NCBI GenBank assembly: GCA_000729835.1 | Contig: JFHB01000049.1 | Span: forward strand, 1-64,000 | Direction: 5' to 3' | Length of the DNA: 64,000 nucleotides | From: Atkinsonella hypoxylon | Lineage: Eukaryota > Ascomycota > Sordariomycetes > Hypocreales > Clavicipitaceae | Shown here: positions 35,901 through 47,000 of the stretch, one piece after another | Numbering within the stretch: position 1 is the first letter of the stretch | Layout of the letters: each line of letters starts with the position of its first letter | The notes under the pieces: generated by a model | Told to the model about the DNA's origin: nothing | Databases searched by the model: none | What the model saw: only the letters and a program-made list of their open reading frames with translations | Position numbers and translations under genes: made by a program

Positions 35901-35993
35901 ACCGGTAAGAGAGCTTCGCGCTATAGAGCTGGCTGACCTGCTCCGGCCAAGAGGTCGTCTATTGGCACTACGGATACTGTTGCGTCTCAGCAT
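32925..35993 (-). CDS. Large low-complexity fungal protein of unknown function
   Basis: Single open frame of 1022 residues, far too long to be chance. No enzyme domain recognised. The N-terminus is Arg/Ser-rich and basic, followed by a more ordered block at about residues 35-75 (TAVDVALAERDAHIAANLSYHRAH, then a CCYRHILRTGCQCQ cysteine cluster). The remainder is Ser/Thr/Pro-rich and probably disordered, with many basic-Ser patches that look like phosphorylation sites. A basic stretch near 300-345 (RFTARRVSRSLKFKLSRLFGRSKS) could bind membrane or act as a localisation signal. The C-terminus (SEWDAQIRGSRRMVDLFLSSRRKAI) looks helical and conserved in style. No signal peptide or membrane span. The first Met is taken as start. 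Upstream exons cannot be excluded. Confidence 0.78.
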   Translation of the reverse strand: MLRRNSIRSANRRPLGRSRSASSIARSSLTGRTAVDVALAERDAHIAANLSYHRAHCCYRHILRTGCQCQDSRDSMLRRSTSVDGRLESQPKESARPQQSIRFTGPSAKPRRQIASRAKPVVLVDRSAVITNEPIRGNPAVHQELLDTPRTLVTPTSGAATSSTLRKSKSMYSYCSLGQPTPISDGSYIQSTPVRQGSDTQSSVQIPQVQQAERLPYSIRRSLRAPKSMSYLDYRAHQTITDNTEMRRDGLLSPINEFSSKGSFRRLKSHSSIFFRSKNRRQGSSLETSRSFRNSSENSAALSSVFSGNNYPAEKSSGIRFTARRVSRSLKFKLSRLFGRSKSTDTSENEMGVNMLHDTDSEHFDQLANPLGVEDASISRVPSHVPSLHAVPSSQRMQSRQGSLESIANDETVDLDQKSRITSWTDSTANTIASCGRFEERDHQRLSVIKENGTHVPSNSRTRQLKQPSKPAGHSEKPGLVIDSQRVYSALMKKLRNDMGTEHGMENPESSKIVAFKAVPPRQSSLDQGESWSPNMVRGVSTDDDDVFKDTKEFASLRVPSSSMTSDAEVQCDGTTRSVHYKAYPNVAAGDGKGLSPASRTPFAETKETQLGSRSSRKLTISSSPGSFLFRTKSPYRRALQKSIKEQQDMGHTHALDTRYLSTLSALSLPTRCPSTLESEADVRLTYAESFYSFATEELTSSLSPEVKAVASAKDDTEQARADVTTAAGTPSQGRDISVASSVEWKAWLSADISKRETSHTTTTSRAERTAGFGQSGGHVRESAEIESPADMTKASTVNKPTSAPLAEGTGNIVGPPSGAHLSSTNLCAPQIKCPGDEETCATVEGDRKIGSHLPHKTPPIPCRNVLRPVTSFPQAENEADTDSIKSRVLHHRRSLNNIPTWVLLPQDGTNRTRCEEENERGDVLTSKKSTTSRRANSRPDLIEPEKRSPFKCKRVRAMNPPYTPVGNGMGLNRLPDTAKSEWDAQIRGSRRMVDLFLSSRRKAIQGPMSRNGSENFSAAFL

Positions 35994-36753
35994 CGCCTTG
36001 GTTCCGATCAGACCCGTGATAGAGTGACAAGCTTAGACGTCCTGATGAACCGACAGGTGCAGTATTGATTCGAGATATCGTAAATGGGAATCTATTTATT
36101 TCTCAAATGACTAGAAGGTAAGAGAGGATGGAAATAAGAGTCAAGAATGTAAGTTGGTATGGTGGCTCTCTGCTTCGACTCCACGCAACTAAGAGGAGAA
36201 GAGTTATTTCTCGCAGCGTAGGAGGTGCTGTCCGTCGACAAGCCTCACAAAAGCTTCAACTCGTAAGCACGGAGCAAGTCCGGTTTCCTAGAGGACAGCT
36301 GTTTGGTCTGTCACCTGTTTCTTAGGATCCGCTGCGGGAAGGTATGATTGAACCATTGAGGCCAAGTCCTCCTATGCACTTCCCAGTCTGGAGACTGTTG
36401 TTGCATGCCATGTCTGCTTTGGAAGGTGCGCAATGCAGTTGGACAGCTGTCAGCCCGAATGCCTTGAAGAGAGATTGGTGCTATGTCGGGTGAGAGGAAG
36501 TGAAACTGCACGAGCGGCTTAGTGAAAACGAAACTTCTTGTGTAAACAAAAATGTATTGCTGCTGCGATTGTGAGCGACCTGTTACACGCAAAGTGCCTA
36601 TTGAGAAATTCCGAGGCCAAAAAGAAAGACCTCGTAACCACTACACGAAAAGAGATTAACCATAAGTCTACGCCTGAATCCGCATCTGTTACCCAAAACG
36701 TTCCCACAGAGGCGCCAATGCCATATAGTAAGTCTCAAGCAAGGACCACGCTC
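35994..36753. other. Intergenic, no gene seen
   Basis: 760 bases between the 3' end of the subtilisin gene and the start of the 1022-residue gene (both minus strand). Holds the promoter of the latter and the 3' UTR of the former. Short frames only. Confidence 0.45.
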
Positions 36754-38430
36754 TTATAGAGGAAGCTCGGAGATAAAGTGCTCGATCTCCTTGTCCACAA
36801 CGCTGTGGACCTTCTCGATGAATTTCTCCGTCTTATCGCCAAGGTCCTTAACGCCCTTGACGACTTTACCGGAAATTGCCTTAGCCTCGCCCTTGGCAAC
36901 CTTCTCGAAATTCTCCAGCCCAGAGGCCTGAGGGGTACCCTTGTAGCCGCCGGCGGCAACGATCTTGGAGTAGTTATTGCAGCCACCACCGTTCCAGGCA
37001 AGCTTGTTGGGGGTGTCCCTGGGAATATCCGAAAGAACATCTTCAGTTGAGATCTTGATAAGAGTTTGCTTGAGCTCCTTGGGAGTAATTGTAGCAACAG
37101 AGTATTCGGAGTCGCTGGCAGGCTGGAGGGAGAGATAATAGGCGAGAAGGCCGCAAATGTGAGGGGATGCCATGGAGGTTCCCGAGATAGTGTTGACGGC
37201 GTACTTGGAACCAATCCAGGTGGACAGAATATTCAGACCAGGAGCAAAAATGTCAGTGCACTTGCCATAGTTGGAGAAGTAGGCACGGCTGTCGTCGAAG
37301 GCCGAGGCACCAACAGTGACTGGATATTCAGCAGCAGCTGGAGAGTAGTTGCAAGCATCAGCGTTGTCGTTACCGGCAGCAACAGCGAAGTGGATGCCGG
37401 CTTTGACAGCAGCATTCACAGCAGCATCGAGGGCTGAGGTCTTGCCTCCACCCAGCGACATGTTAGCAACAGAGCCCTTGAAGCCCTTGCGCTTTCCGTC
37501 CTTGGCAGCCTTGACCTGTTCAGCGTGGCTAGTGGCAGCAAACTCGACGCCCTTGATAACGTCGGACATGCTACCGGAACCATTGGAGCGAAGGACTTTG
37601 ACGGCGTAGACGTTGGCCTTCTTGGCCACGCCGTACTTCTTCCCGGCAATAGTACCAGAGCAATGGGTTCCGTGGCCATTACCGTCCTCATCGGCATCAC
37701 CAGAAGGAACCGTGCTGCCCCACTTGGCACGACCCTCAAAGTCGACGTGTTCAATATTAATACCAGTGTCGATGACATAGGCATCGACACCTTCACCACC
37801 TTCGGTAGCATACAAGTACTTGTTGTACGTGCTGAACTTCAGTGCACCACGGTGGGAAATACGAGCGAGACCCCAGGGAGCCTGTTTCTCCGTCTCACCA
37901 GGTTCGCATTCGTCTTCCTCAACTGAGTGCTCCGAGGTCAGCGGAAGCATAGTGTGGACGATGGTGTCCTCCTCAATGTGCTCGACCTTGTCAAGAGGTT
38001 AGCATCGAGAAAATGGTTAGGTATAGCAATCATAATTCAAGAACTTCGGACATGTGTTGTAACTTACATCAGGATGGTTCCGGACCTTCTCGATCACGGA
38101 TTTGGGAAAGTGACCAGAGTAGCCCTTGAAACCATCAAGGTTATAAGTGTGCTTCAAGCCAGAAAATGCATCGGCAATGGATGAGCCCAAGTCTCGCTTG
38201 CGAAGCTCGAAACGGTCTTTCTCGCCATTTTTATGGATATCATTGATCCAAGTGTGATGTTGATTGGCCTTGGCCTCGTCAACGTGATCCTTGAACTTGA
38301 TGATATATGAGTCGGGAACGACGTCTGCGTGGATAGAGCTGAGCACGGGAGCTGAGCCCTTGTGAATGGTTTCGGTGCTGAATGCTGCCTGGGCGATGGC
38401 CGCAACCGAAAGAGCCAAAGCGGTCTTCAT
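36754..38430 (-). CDS. PRB1: Subtilisin-like serine protease, proteinase K family (vacuolar protease B type)
   Basis: Two exons, complement(join(36754..37986,38068..38430)), 531 residues. The 81-bp intron has donor GTAAGT, branch GCTAAC and acceptor ACAAG, phase 0. The preproprotein has a signal peptide (MKTALALSVAAIAQA), an inhibitor I9-type propeptide (PDSYIIKFKDHV to VEHIEEDTIV) and an S8 catalytic domain. Triad residues are Asp194 (VIDTGI), His226 (GNGHGTHC) and Ser392 (SGTSMASPH). The oxyanion Asn lies in AAGNDN. The length and a C-terminal extension of about 90 residues (from NNYSKIVAAGG, ending in a charged helix) match fungal vacuolar cerevisin/PRB1 proteins better than short secreted cuticle proteases, which end soon after the catalytic domain. 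Likely role is vacuolar protein turnover and zymogen activation. The location is an inference from family. Confidence 0.9.
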
Positions 38431-41066
38431 GACGAAGGGTTGATAGCCGTGTTAATTGGGTGATGTGGGCGGCGGCTCTGGGCAGTTGGAGTAGAGTTGG
38501 AGTGGATGTTCGTGAGCAACTACGCGAAGAGACGAGCGTTGGTCTGCCGGCGACAAACGCAGATTTTGATGCAAAGATAATCGGGAAGCACAATAAAGAA
38601 GAATTTCGATTGACAGCCTGATGGAACCAGGCAGTTAGAGAGGGTTTGGGGATGGGGGAGATGAAGAAAAGGAAGATGAGAAGGGGGAGTTGGTGGATGA
38701 CGAGGCAAGGTTGGAGAAGGTAGATAAGGTAGGCCGAGCAAGCAGAGGGACCAGGCAGTGACAAGCATGCACAAGCCAGACCAGAGTGACGCATCTCTTT
38801 TGAGTTTAGCGCCACCAGACATCTCGCAACTTGATCGCTGGGCACGCGCCCATTTCGGTGGAGCCAATGGGTGGCAGCCGGCCACACTAAGTGCCACATT
38901 TGTCTGGTATGGCACGAATGGCACCTGGCCAGTGGATTGGCGTCCGGGCACAGATGGCAGACGGGGCAGGCAACCGATGGCGAGAGCATGCAGCCCTCTT
39001 GCGTGCACGATATGATACGCACGATAGCAATTCCGACAGCGAATACCGATAATAAGGGATTGCCCCAGTCCGCGGCAAGAGCTACTTACTGGCTGGTTGC
39101 GAGTTGCAGGTGTTACTCCGCCATTCAACGAGGTACGGAATATTAAGTCTTGCATTGTCGCGATGTCCATTTACAGTTGGTGCGCCCCCTCTGTACAGAG
39201 TACCTAAACACGCAGCAACGGATTTTGCGTGTTTATTTACTCCTCTGTACATGGCATGCGACTGTCTTCTGTTTATAGCCTAGGCTGGCCATCACGATGG
39301 CCGAGAGAATATGTCTTCACGGCGGGAGCTTCAGCTGGTCGCAAGTGGCTATTTTGGCACTCTGAGTTGATTGTGACAGAACACCAACAGCACCAGACGG
39401 TAATTAAAAATAAATAAATCGCCTCACTGATCAGGTCGTTACGGAACTTCCAAGGGCATGCGGGGATGGACTTTCCTCAGAGATAGCTTCCACGCGAGTG
39501 ATAACAGACGTGGCCGGTCCCTCGGAGAACCTTGAGTTTAGGCACTGCGAGGAAATTGGTTGATCCCCTCTTCTGCTGTCAGATCGTCGTCAGGCGATCC
39601 CTGCACATGCCGTTCCAGTCCACTTGATAACATGACAAGGACAAGGTTGTGTTGGCCTATCCCTTTGGCTGAATGTGGCCTCAGGCGTGCACCTGACTCA
39701 CATTAGCACGAGTAGAAGGGAGGGTATTGGAAGTGGCTTGAAAAACAGGCCAGATACGGCTGGCCTTGGTGGGTACCTCATATCGTCGACGCCCATGAGG
39801 CTACATCTGCGTACCGACCCTCTTTTCCTCTATAGCTTAGTGGAGCAACTTCGAGCGACCTCTAGTAACTTACGAGAATATTTCACGTTAGAACTCTATA
39901 TAACACATTCTAGCTAGGACTAGCGATAATAGATGAGCCTAATGCTTTCAAGTATTACTAGTAGATAAGAAATTATATACAGCTACCTAGGTAGGTACCT
40001 ACTAGGTGCCGGTAAGGTTGCAACACGTGCAATGTACCTCTTTGTAACTCAGACAGTTGCCAGTACTTTTACTATAGTGTAAGTTAGTATGATGCAAGAT
40101 GTATCTTTGGATGCAGTCCATTTTAATTGGGTTGAATTAGTGGATCGGTACGGAGGTGTAGCCTTCTGGGCAGCAAATAGATAGATAACGGTCCTGGTTG
40201 GGGGGTAAGTTAAGTACCTATCTAGGTACCTACCTACCTAGGTACTTACATACTCTGTAACGCCTCGCCTTGCCACCAGGGATCGACCGTTTAAACAAGC
40301 GCAGATGCTCTGAAATTCCTCAATGGACTTACCGCATGAACGTTTTTGTGCCAAAAAAGAAGAAATACTTCTTCAATAATGAGCAATCACACTACTAAGG
40401 TACCTAGGTAAGTTAACTGGAGTATTGGTGGTACATCCTGGTGACTTACTCCTTCTGCTGCTCCATCACAAAAGTCCGATTCTATTGACATACTTTCTTG
40501 TTCCTTTCCGGTTCGTCTTTTCAAAGCTCTATATATGACGCTGTATTTATATTTTGGTATTTTCACTATCACTCGGGACATTTCGAAATGGTCGTCCAAT
40601 GAACCCCCACATCCCCCCGCGGCGGATTTGTTTCCGGACGTGCAATGTGCTCAGCCACACATGGGTACTACCCCTCGCTGAGGCTGACGGGTGACGTCTA
40701 GTCTTTCGACCTGGACGCGTTTCGTCGACTTCAGCTTGTTGTAGCCTGGTCGAACACACTGTGAACTAATACGCTCGTCCCCCAGAAAGCCGATTCAAAC
40801 CTATGCATATACACCCACGCTCTGCTAATCGAATTCGAATTCCAGCCGAAGGATACGCGGCAATTGCAAGAAGCGCTGCTCAGCCAAGCACCTACCTAGC
40901 CAATCAACAAAACCCCGCGCTGGCACGGTCATCGTCTGTCTCGACCCTGAGTGTCCGACTCGTCTGTTTGGCCTATCCATGCTGCCGCTGAGCCGACCAA
41001 GCCTGGTGCCTTGGGAAGGGCTCAGGAGAGGATATTAGAATGACTGGCAAATCAAAGAGTTAAATC
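38431..41066. other. Divergent intergenic region between subtilisin and BEACH genes
   Basis: About 2.6 kb without a supported gene. It contains both promoters and a dense cluster of TACCTAGGTA-type palindromes (39984-40007, 40214-40250, 40401-40410). Frames near 38.5-39.2 kb are short and overlap on both strands. Confidence 0.45.
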
Positions 41067-44000
41067 ATGACCATGTCGTCCAATCCTCGACGCTATCGGT
41101 CTTCGACCTCCGCATCGATACCAGCGACTTCGAAGTCGTTCGAAATTGTGCGCACACTGCTGGAGCGATTCTCAGATGCTGCGTCGACGCCTGGCGTAGA
41201 GAAATTCCCAGATGTAGTGAGACTAGTAAAGTTGCTCAAAGATATTGAGCAACACATGTCCGCTTCAAAAAGTCCTGTGCTGCAGGACGACTTTCGTCAA
41301 GCTCGTGGCTTCGAGACTGTTCTTGACGGCCTTCGCCGCTTTTCAGGCTTCTATGATCCACAAAAACGAAGCGATTCCGATATGTTGTCGTTGTTCAGGC
41401 TCTTGGCAGCTAGCTTGAAAGTTCTATCTGCTGCCCTGCGCAACCATGTCGGCAACAAACGATTTTTCCGCTATCGAGTTGAGGGTGGTGGGTGGGAGGC
41501 CTTGGAGCAAGTCATTGCCAGTATAGGCTTAGGGGGTGCCGAACCAGACTCTTGGGTAAGCTGCCATGTCTTTGGCAAGTTGCTTGCGTTTGCGCTCGAC
41601 GATGATGCATTAGACCTTCTATGCCAATCAATAGCCAAGATCCTGCGACCAGATTCCGATACGGCACCCTTTGCAGATCATTCCGCAAAGGATGGCCAGG
41701 AACAGCCTCAATCCGAAGACAGCGAGAAGCAATGGGACCTTGTATTGACTCGTTCGCTTGACAGCATTGGACCCAGCGTGCGAGAGATTATTCGACCAAC
41801 ATCCGTGATTTGGTTTCCCGAAATACTAAGAGCATTGATAAGCTTCTGGATGTCCATTCCTCGACAAGTAGGAACATCTGCCACTCCTGGCTCCATTCTT
41901 GTGTTGGAAACAATTCTATGTGCTGTTTCAGCCTCTATCTATAATCGGGCCGCCCTCCACTCGACGGGTGTTTTATCGCAATTCCTGCGTGCTGTCTTTG
42001 GTCAAGAAATTCCTCTGGCACTCGCTGAGCGTGATCGGGCTCTTAGCATCTGCAAGTTGCTGATGTTTCTGGGTTTGAATAAGCCAGCTGACACACAATT
42101 TTTGCTCTCAGCTCCCGGCTCTGAAGCAGCTGACTTTTGCTTGGAGATGATGTCCAAGTATGCAGGGCCTCCATTTTTCCAGTTCGATCTCTCATTGCAT
42201 GGTTACTCCTCTCTTGAACTGTCCACTCTGGGCCGATCGTTCCCTCCTCAGTCCACGGCAGGGTATACATTCGCGGCTTGGATCCGCGTGGAAAACTTCG
42301 ACCCGACATCTCACACAACCTTGTTTGGTATCTTCGACGCTTCGCAAACGTGCTTTGTGTTGATGTATCTGGAACAAGATACGCATAATTTTATCCTTCA
42401 AACGTCTGTCGTCTCGAACAAGCCAAGTATCAGATTCAAATCCGTATCTTTCAAGGAGAAGACTTGGTACCACATTGCAATCGTGCATCGCAGACCCAAG
42501 ACGATGACTGATAGCAAGGCGTCTTTGTATGTCAACGGAGAGTTTGCTGAGCAGAGTCGCTGCAATTACCCCCTCTCGCCTCCTCTGTCCAACAGTCACA
42601 ATGAAAGTTTTGCATCCTTCAATTCTGCCCACAACAAAACAAATCCTGTTCAAGTGTTTCTTGGCACACCCAAAGACCTTTCAGGTAGAGTCGGCCCTGG
42701 GAAGGTTATTTCACGGTGGTCGTTGGCCTCTGCACATCTCTTTGAGGATGTTCTGAGCGACGATTACCTGGCCGTGCACTATGGACTGGGCCCTCGGTAT
42801 CAGGGGAATTACCAGGATAGTCTCGGTGACTTCCAAACTTATGAGACATCAGCAAGGTTGGGACTGCGTAATGAGATTACTCACCCTGGAAAGGATGAGA
42901 ATTCTGATATCCTACGCGCCATCCGTGATAAAGCGAGCGTTCTGCTTCCGGAGTCTAAGGTTATGCTCAGTATTTTACCTACTGCTACTTTCCCGGAGAA
43001 CGTTCAATTCATGGACACTGGTCTTTTGCGATCCCTACCGCGTGTTGCAACGCGTAGCCTATTTCGCCTCTCCAACCAAGAAGGTGCACCATTAGCGATA
43101 AACTGTGCAGTTCCCAGCCTCCCAGATGCATTATTAAGAGCGCAAGGCGTGGCATCATTCCGCGGAACTCCCATCGCTGCAGTTCCATCATATTTCGATG
43201 AAAACCTATGGAGACTAGCAGGATTTACTCCGTTGGCTTTGAAACTTCTGGAACGAGCTACGACCACTGAAGACACTGTTAGAGCCATTGAGATCATGTT
43301 TCATTGTATCCGCAAGAGCTGGCGCAATAGTGAAGCCATGGAGCGAGATAATGGCTACGGGATCTTAGGGATGCTACTGCGCTTTAAATTAGGCTACGGG
43401 AGCCACTTAGCGGGGGGACCAGCAGTTACTCGATTGTTCATTTCCAATGAAGATCGTGATAGTCTCCTTTTCCGCATTCTAAGCCTGATCCTTGAATTTG
43501 TTGGGTACAATCACTCCGACCCCATAGATTCATTCATTGTCAATCCTCTCGCTTACCGGATTCTACTCATTGACCTCGACATTTGGAGAAAATCAGCGTC
43601 AAGCATCCAAGAACTATACTACAAGCAGTTCCTAACCTTCTCAGTAAATAGCAAGCATCATGAGTTCAATAGCAGAAGGCTGACGCGGATGAGTGAGTTG
43701 TTAGAGTACTTCTCGGGCAGAGTGACCTAGGCTGACATCTTTGTATGCAGGAATTGCGAAACGACTGCTAGATGCCATGAAAGGCGAAGCTGTTTCTGAA
43801 GACGTTGTGACACATTTCATGTTTGCATTTGAAGTACTCGTCAAATCGAACATGAGTCAAGAGGTCATGCGGTCTTTGTCACTCTTTATCACTTACGCCT
43901 TTCACTCACCTGCCGCTTCCCAGCCGCGCACTCCCAAAATACTTGGTTCTTCCCTACCTGGTACACCTGGCGCTTGGAAGAAGCCCAGTGTGGATTCTGT

Positions 44001-47000
44001 GAGAATGGCCATGCCTCCGGCTGGGACAAAATTCCTTACAAAGAGAGAGTTGGGGAAGCGGGTCCTTGGAATGTATTCGCGCATATTGTGTGAGAAGGGA
44101 AACACAAACCACATCAAGAAATTTGCGAGGACTGTGACGAATAAGGTGGGCTTGGATTCATTCATTCTCTCATTTCGTCGACTCTAACCCTTAGTAGTGG
44201 CTACTATACCTTCTAGCAGAAGATGACGCGGAAATCGTGTTTCAGGGCTGCAGAGTGCTTGCTCGCTTGCTCATAATCCATGGTTCTGGGTACACATCCA
44301 AATTCGCGGGCAAATCTAGTGGCTTTGTCATTATGGCGAACAAAATTAAACGATTCTGGGGAAACTCTAAACTGTGGCCAATATGTTTCAGCATACTCTT
44401 TGGATACGACAGCGCAAATATTTCTAGGGATCAGGGCACCGATCCAAGTTCATTGCTCACATTGTTCTCCAACAGAAAAGTTGCCTATCCGGAGGCCTTG
44501 GTCGTCATAACATCTATGCTTCAACATGGATTAAAGGACACTATGAAGCTCCAGGAGAGCCCATGTTCGCCTGCTAAGGGCAATGATGAAGCTGGAATAT
44601 TTAGCAAAATGTCGGGTCTCTCGGTTGATGCGTCTCCTAAATGTGCGTATAACCTCAGGCTTGCCTCAAAAGAGCATCATTGTTCTAACATCCATAACAG
44701 CGGCTATATCTGTCGAGAGACAATCTCTGACAGATCAAGAAGACGTGTTATTGCGTGTTATTCACTTTCTGCTCGACCTCCATGAGCGTTCATCTGAGTT
44801 CCGCGATTTTGCTCTTACATCGGAATGGATCAGACTACTTCTTAATGCAGTCTATCCTTGCATCGTGAGCACCGATACAGTGAACCCGGATGTCGAACTA
44901 AACTCGAGGGATTCAGCCTTGAATTTTGAAGGCAGCGATGTAATCATTCGCCCAATAGGCAAGGGGTCTGCCCCAGCCCCAACTGTACGAACTAGTAGCG
45001 TAGACGTTCTGTCATCACCACAGTCGACTCCCCCGAAAGGCACTCCCTTGAGAAGAGCATCGTCATTTGTGCTTTTGACAGCCCACAATAGTACCTCCAT
45101 CAAGTCTTCTCAACTAGACACCCACAAAAAACTACCCAGAGACTTCAACGAACAGGAGTCTGGTGGTCCAATTCTTGACGGTATCCTGGAACTCGTCTTG
45201 AGAGTCTTTTCCGATCAAATTTGGAATAGAAAAGATTTCTCTGGGTTCGCGCTATTCACCAAAGTACCACCCGGATTCCAAGAGCATCAGGCATACTTTG
45301 AGTCGTATGTGCTCAAAAAGATTCTCAGCCGAGTGACAAGCAGGATCCATCTCAACCAAAAGTCACTTTGTGAGCCTCGGATATTGACGAATATTTCGCG
45401 ACTGTGTTCGCAAATGTCTGAAGCTATCTTTGAAGGATGGTTCATTGATGGCGCCGAGGTACTGATTGACTTCAGTGGCTCTATATTGGAGTATCTTCAG
45501 CGACCGGACATTGCCAAACTTAAGAGCGTACGCTTGTGCAGTCAAGCTTTGTCCACTATCAGAAGCTGTCTGCTGAGAATCATTCTTCTCAGGCTCTCTG
45601 ATCTTGACAGTGCTCAAGTTGGAGAGCGAGAAGCCAAGGATGTCATGAATAAACTAGCCTATTGGCAAATGCCAATCCTGGAATGTTTCAGCTATGATGA
45701 CGAGTATTTCACGCTCTTTTGGCACCAGCTATATACTAAGCTTATTGACGGAACGCCCCCACTCAGAGTTGCTGCCGCTAAATTTTTGCGAATCATCATG
45801 GTGCAGCGGCCGGAAGAAGCAGCTGAGCTAATACGCGCCTGTATGAACCCAGATCAGAGACGACTGTCTCGTGACTTCCAGAAACTGACCGAGGTTGATG
45901 ATGATACCTTTGTTCTTTGGGTTGACAAACATCGGCCGTCATTAGACGACCTTTTTTTGGGGAATATGGCAAAGACTTGGGAAGACTTTGTGAGTGTTGA
46001 AAATCAGCGGACACACGAATCTGCCAAAGAGCGACTCAGCAAGCGTAAAGACAGGCTGAGAGCTTGGTATTCCGAAGGCGTTGCCGCTGACCGAGCCCTC
46101 CTGAATCATGATGTTGGTAACAGTGCATGGATGAGAAGTATATTCCACTCAGAGCACTTTAAATACCAGAGGCTGCTCCAGGATCAGCAGGATGATATGG
46201 CTTACTTAGGCGCTGCCTATCGAAAAATGGAGAAGGACCTAAGACGGCCCGGTGCAGTCTTCAGTGAATCTTTTCCATTGAGATGGAAGCTTGATCGAAC
46301 TGAAGGCCGAAATCGGATGCGCCTAAGACTGCTCCCTGACGCTTCTGTAATAGGAGAAAAATACCGATCCAAGGGAAAAGCAATGGAAGCAGCATCTTCA
46401 CCACTTAGAGTTGATACATCTGCCAGCCCGGACACATCGAACACGACACCCCCTTCTGTGTCTCCGACGATCAATATAACTGGCAGGAATGGCAAAACCG
46501 CACCTGTTGACTCTAGTTCCGGTGTGAGTAAACCGGCAGAGACTTATGTACCTGATGACGATTTCGAGCTAGTTGATGATCCGAATGAGCCGATTGACGG
46601 TGAAGATACCTTCGAAGATAAGAATAGGAAAGTGATGCGTCGGTTGGAGCATGGAGATCAAGTTCAGGCAGCATACAACATGTCTCGAATTACCGGCCTC
46701 GAAGCATGCGAAGGCATTCTCATTATCGGTAGAGAAGCGTTGTACATGATGGACAACGTCTTTCAGTGCGCTACTGGGGACATCGTCAATGTTTGGCAAG
46801 CGCCGCAAGAAGAGCGAGATCCGTTCACAATGGTTGTGACTGGAGCCAAGACACTGGAAAGACGCCAAAATGCTGGCATGCGAGACCAGGATTCACGCCA
46901 CTGGAAATGGCAAGACGTTATCAGCTTTTCGAAGAGACGTTTCCTGTTCAGAGACGTAGCAATCGAGATATTCTTCACCGATGGTCGAAGCTATCTGCTT

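Noticed and set aside
44643..44658. A 16-nt ultrashort intron in the BEACH gene
   Set aside because: It fits the phase, but a normal 58-bp intron from the same donor to the acceptor at 44700, with a perfect CTAAC branch point, fits equally and is far more likely.
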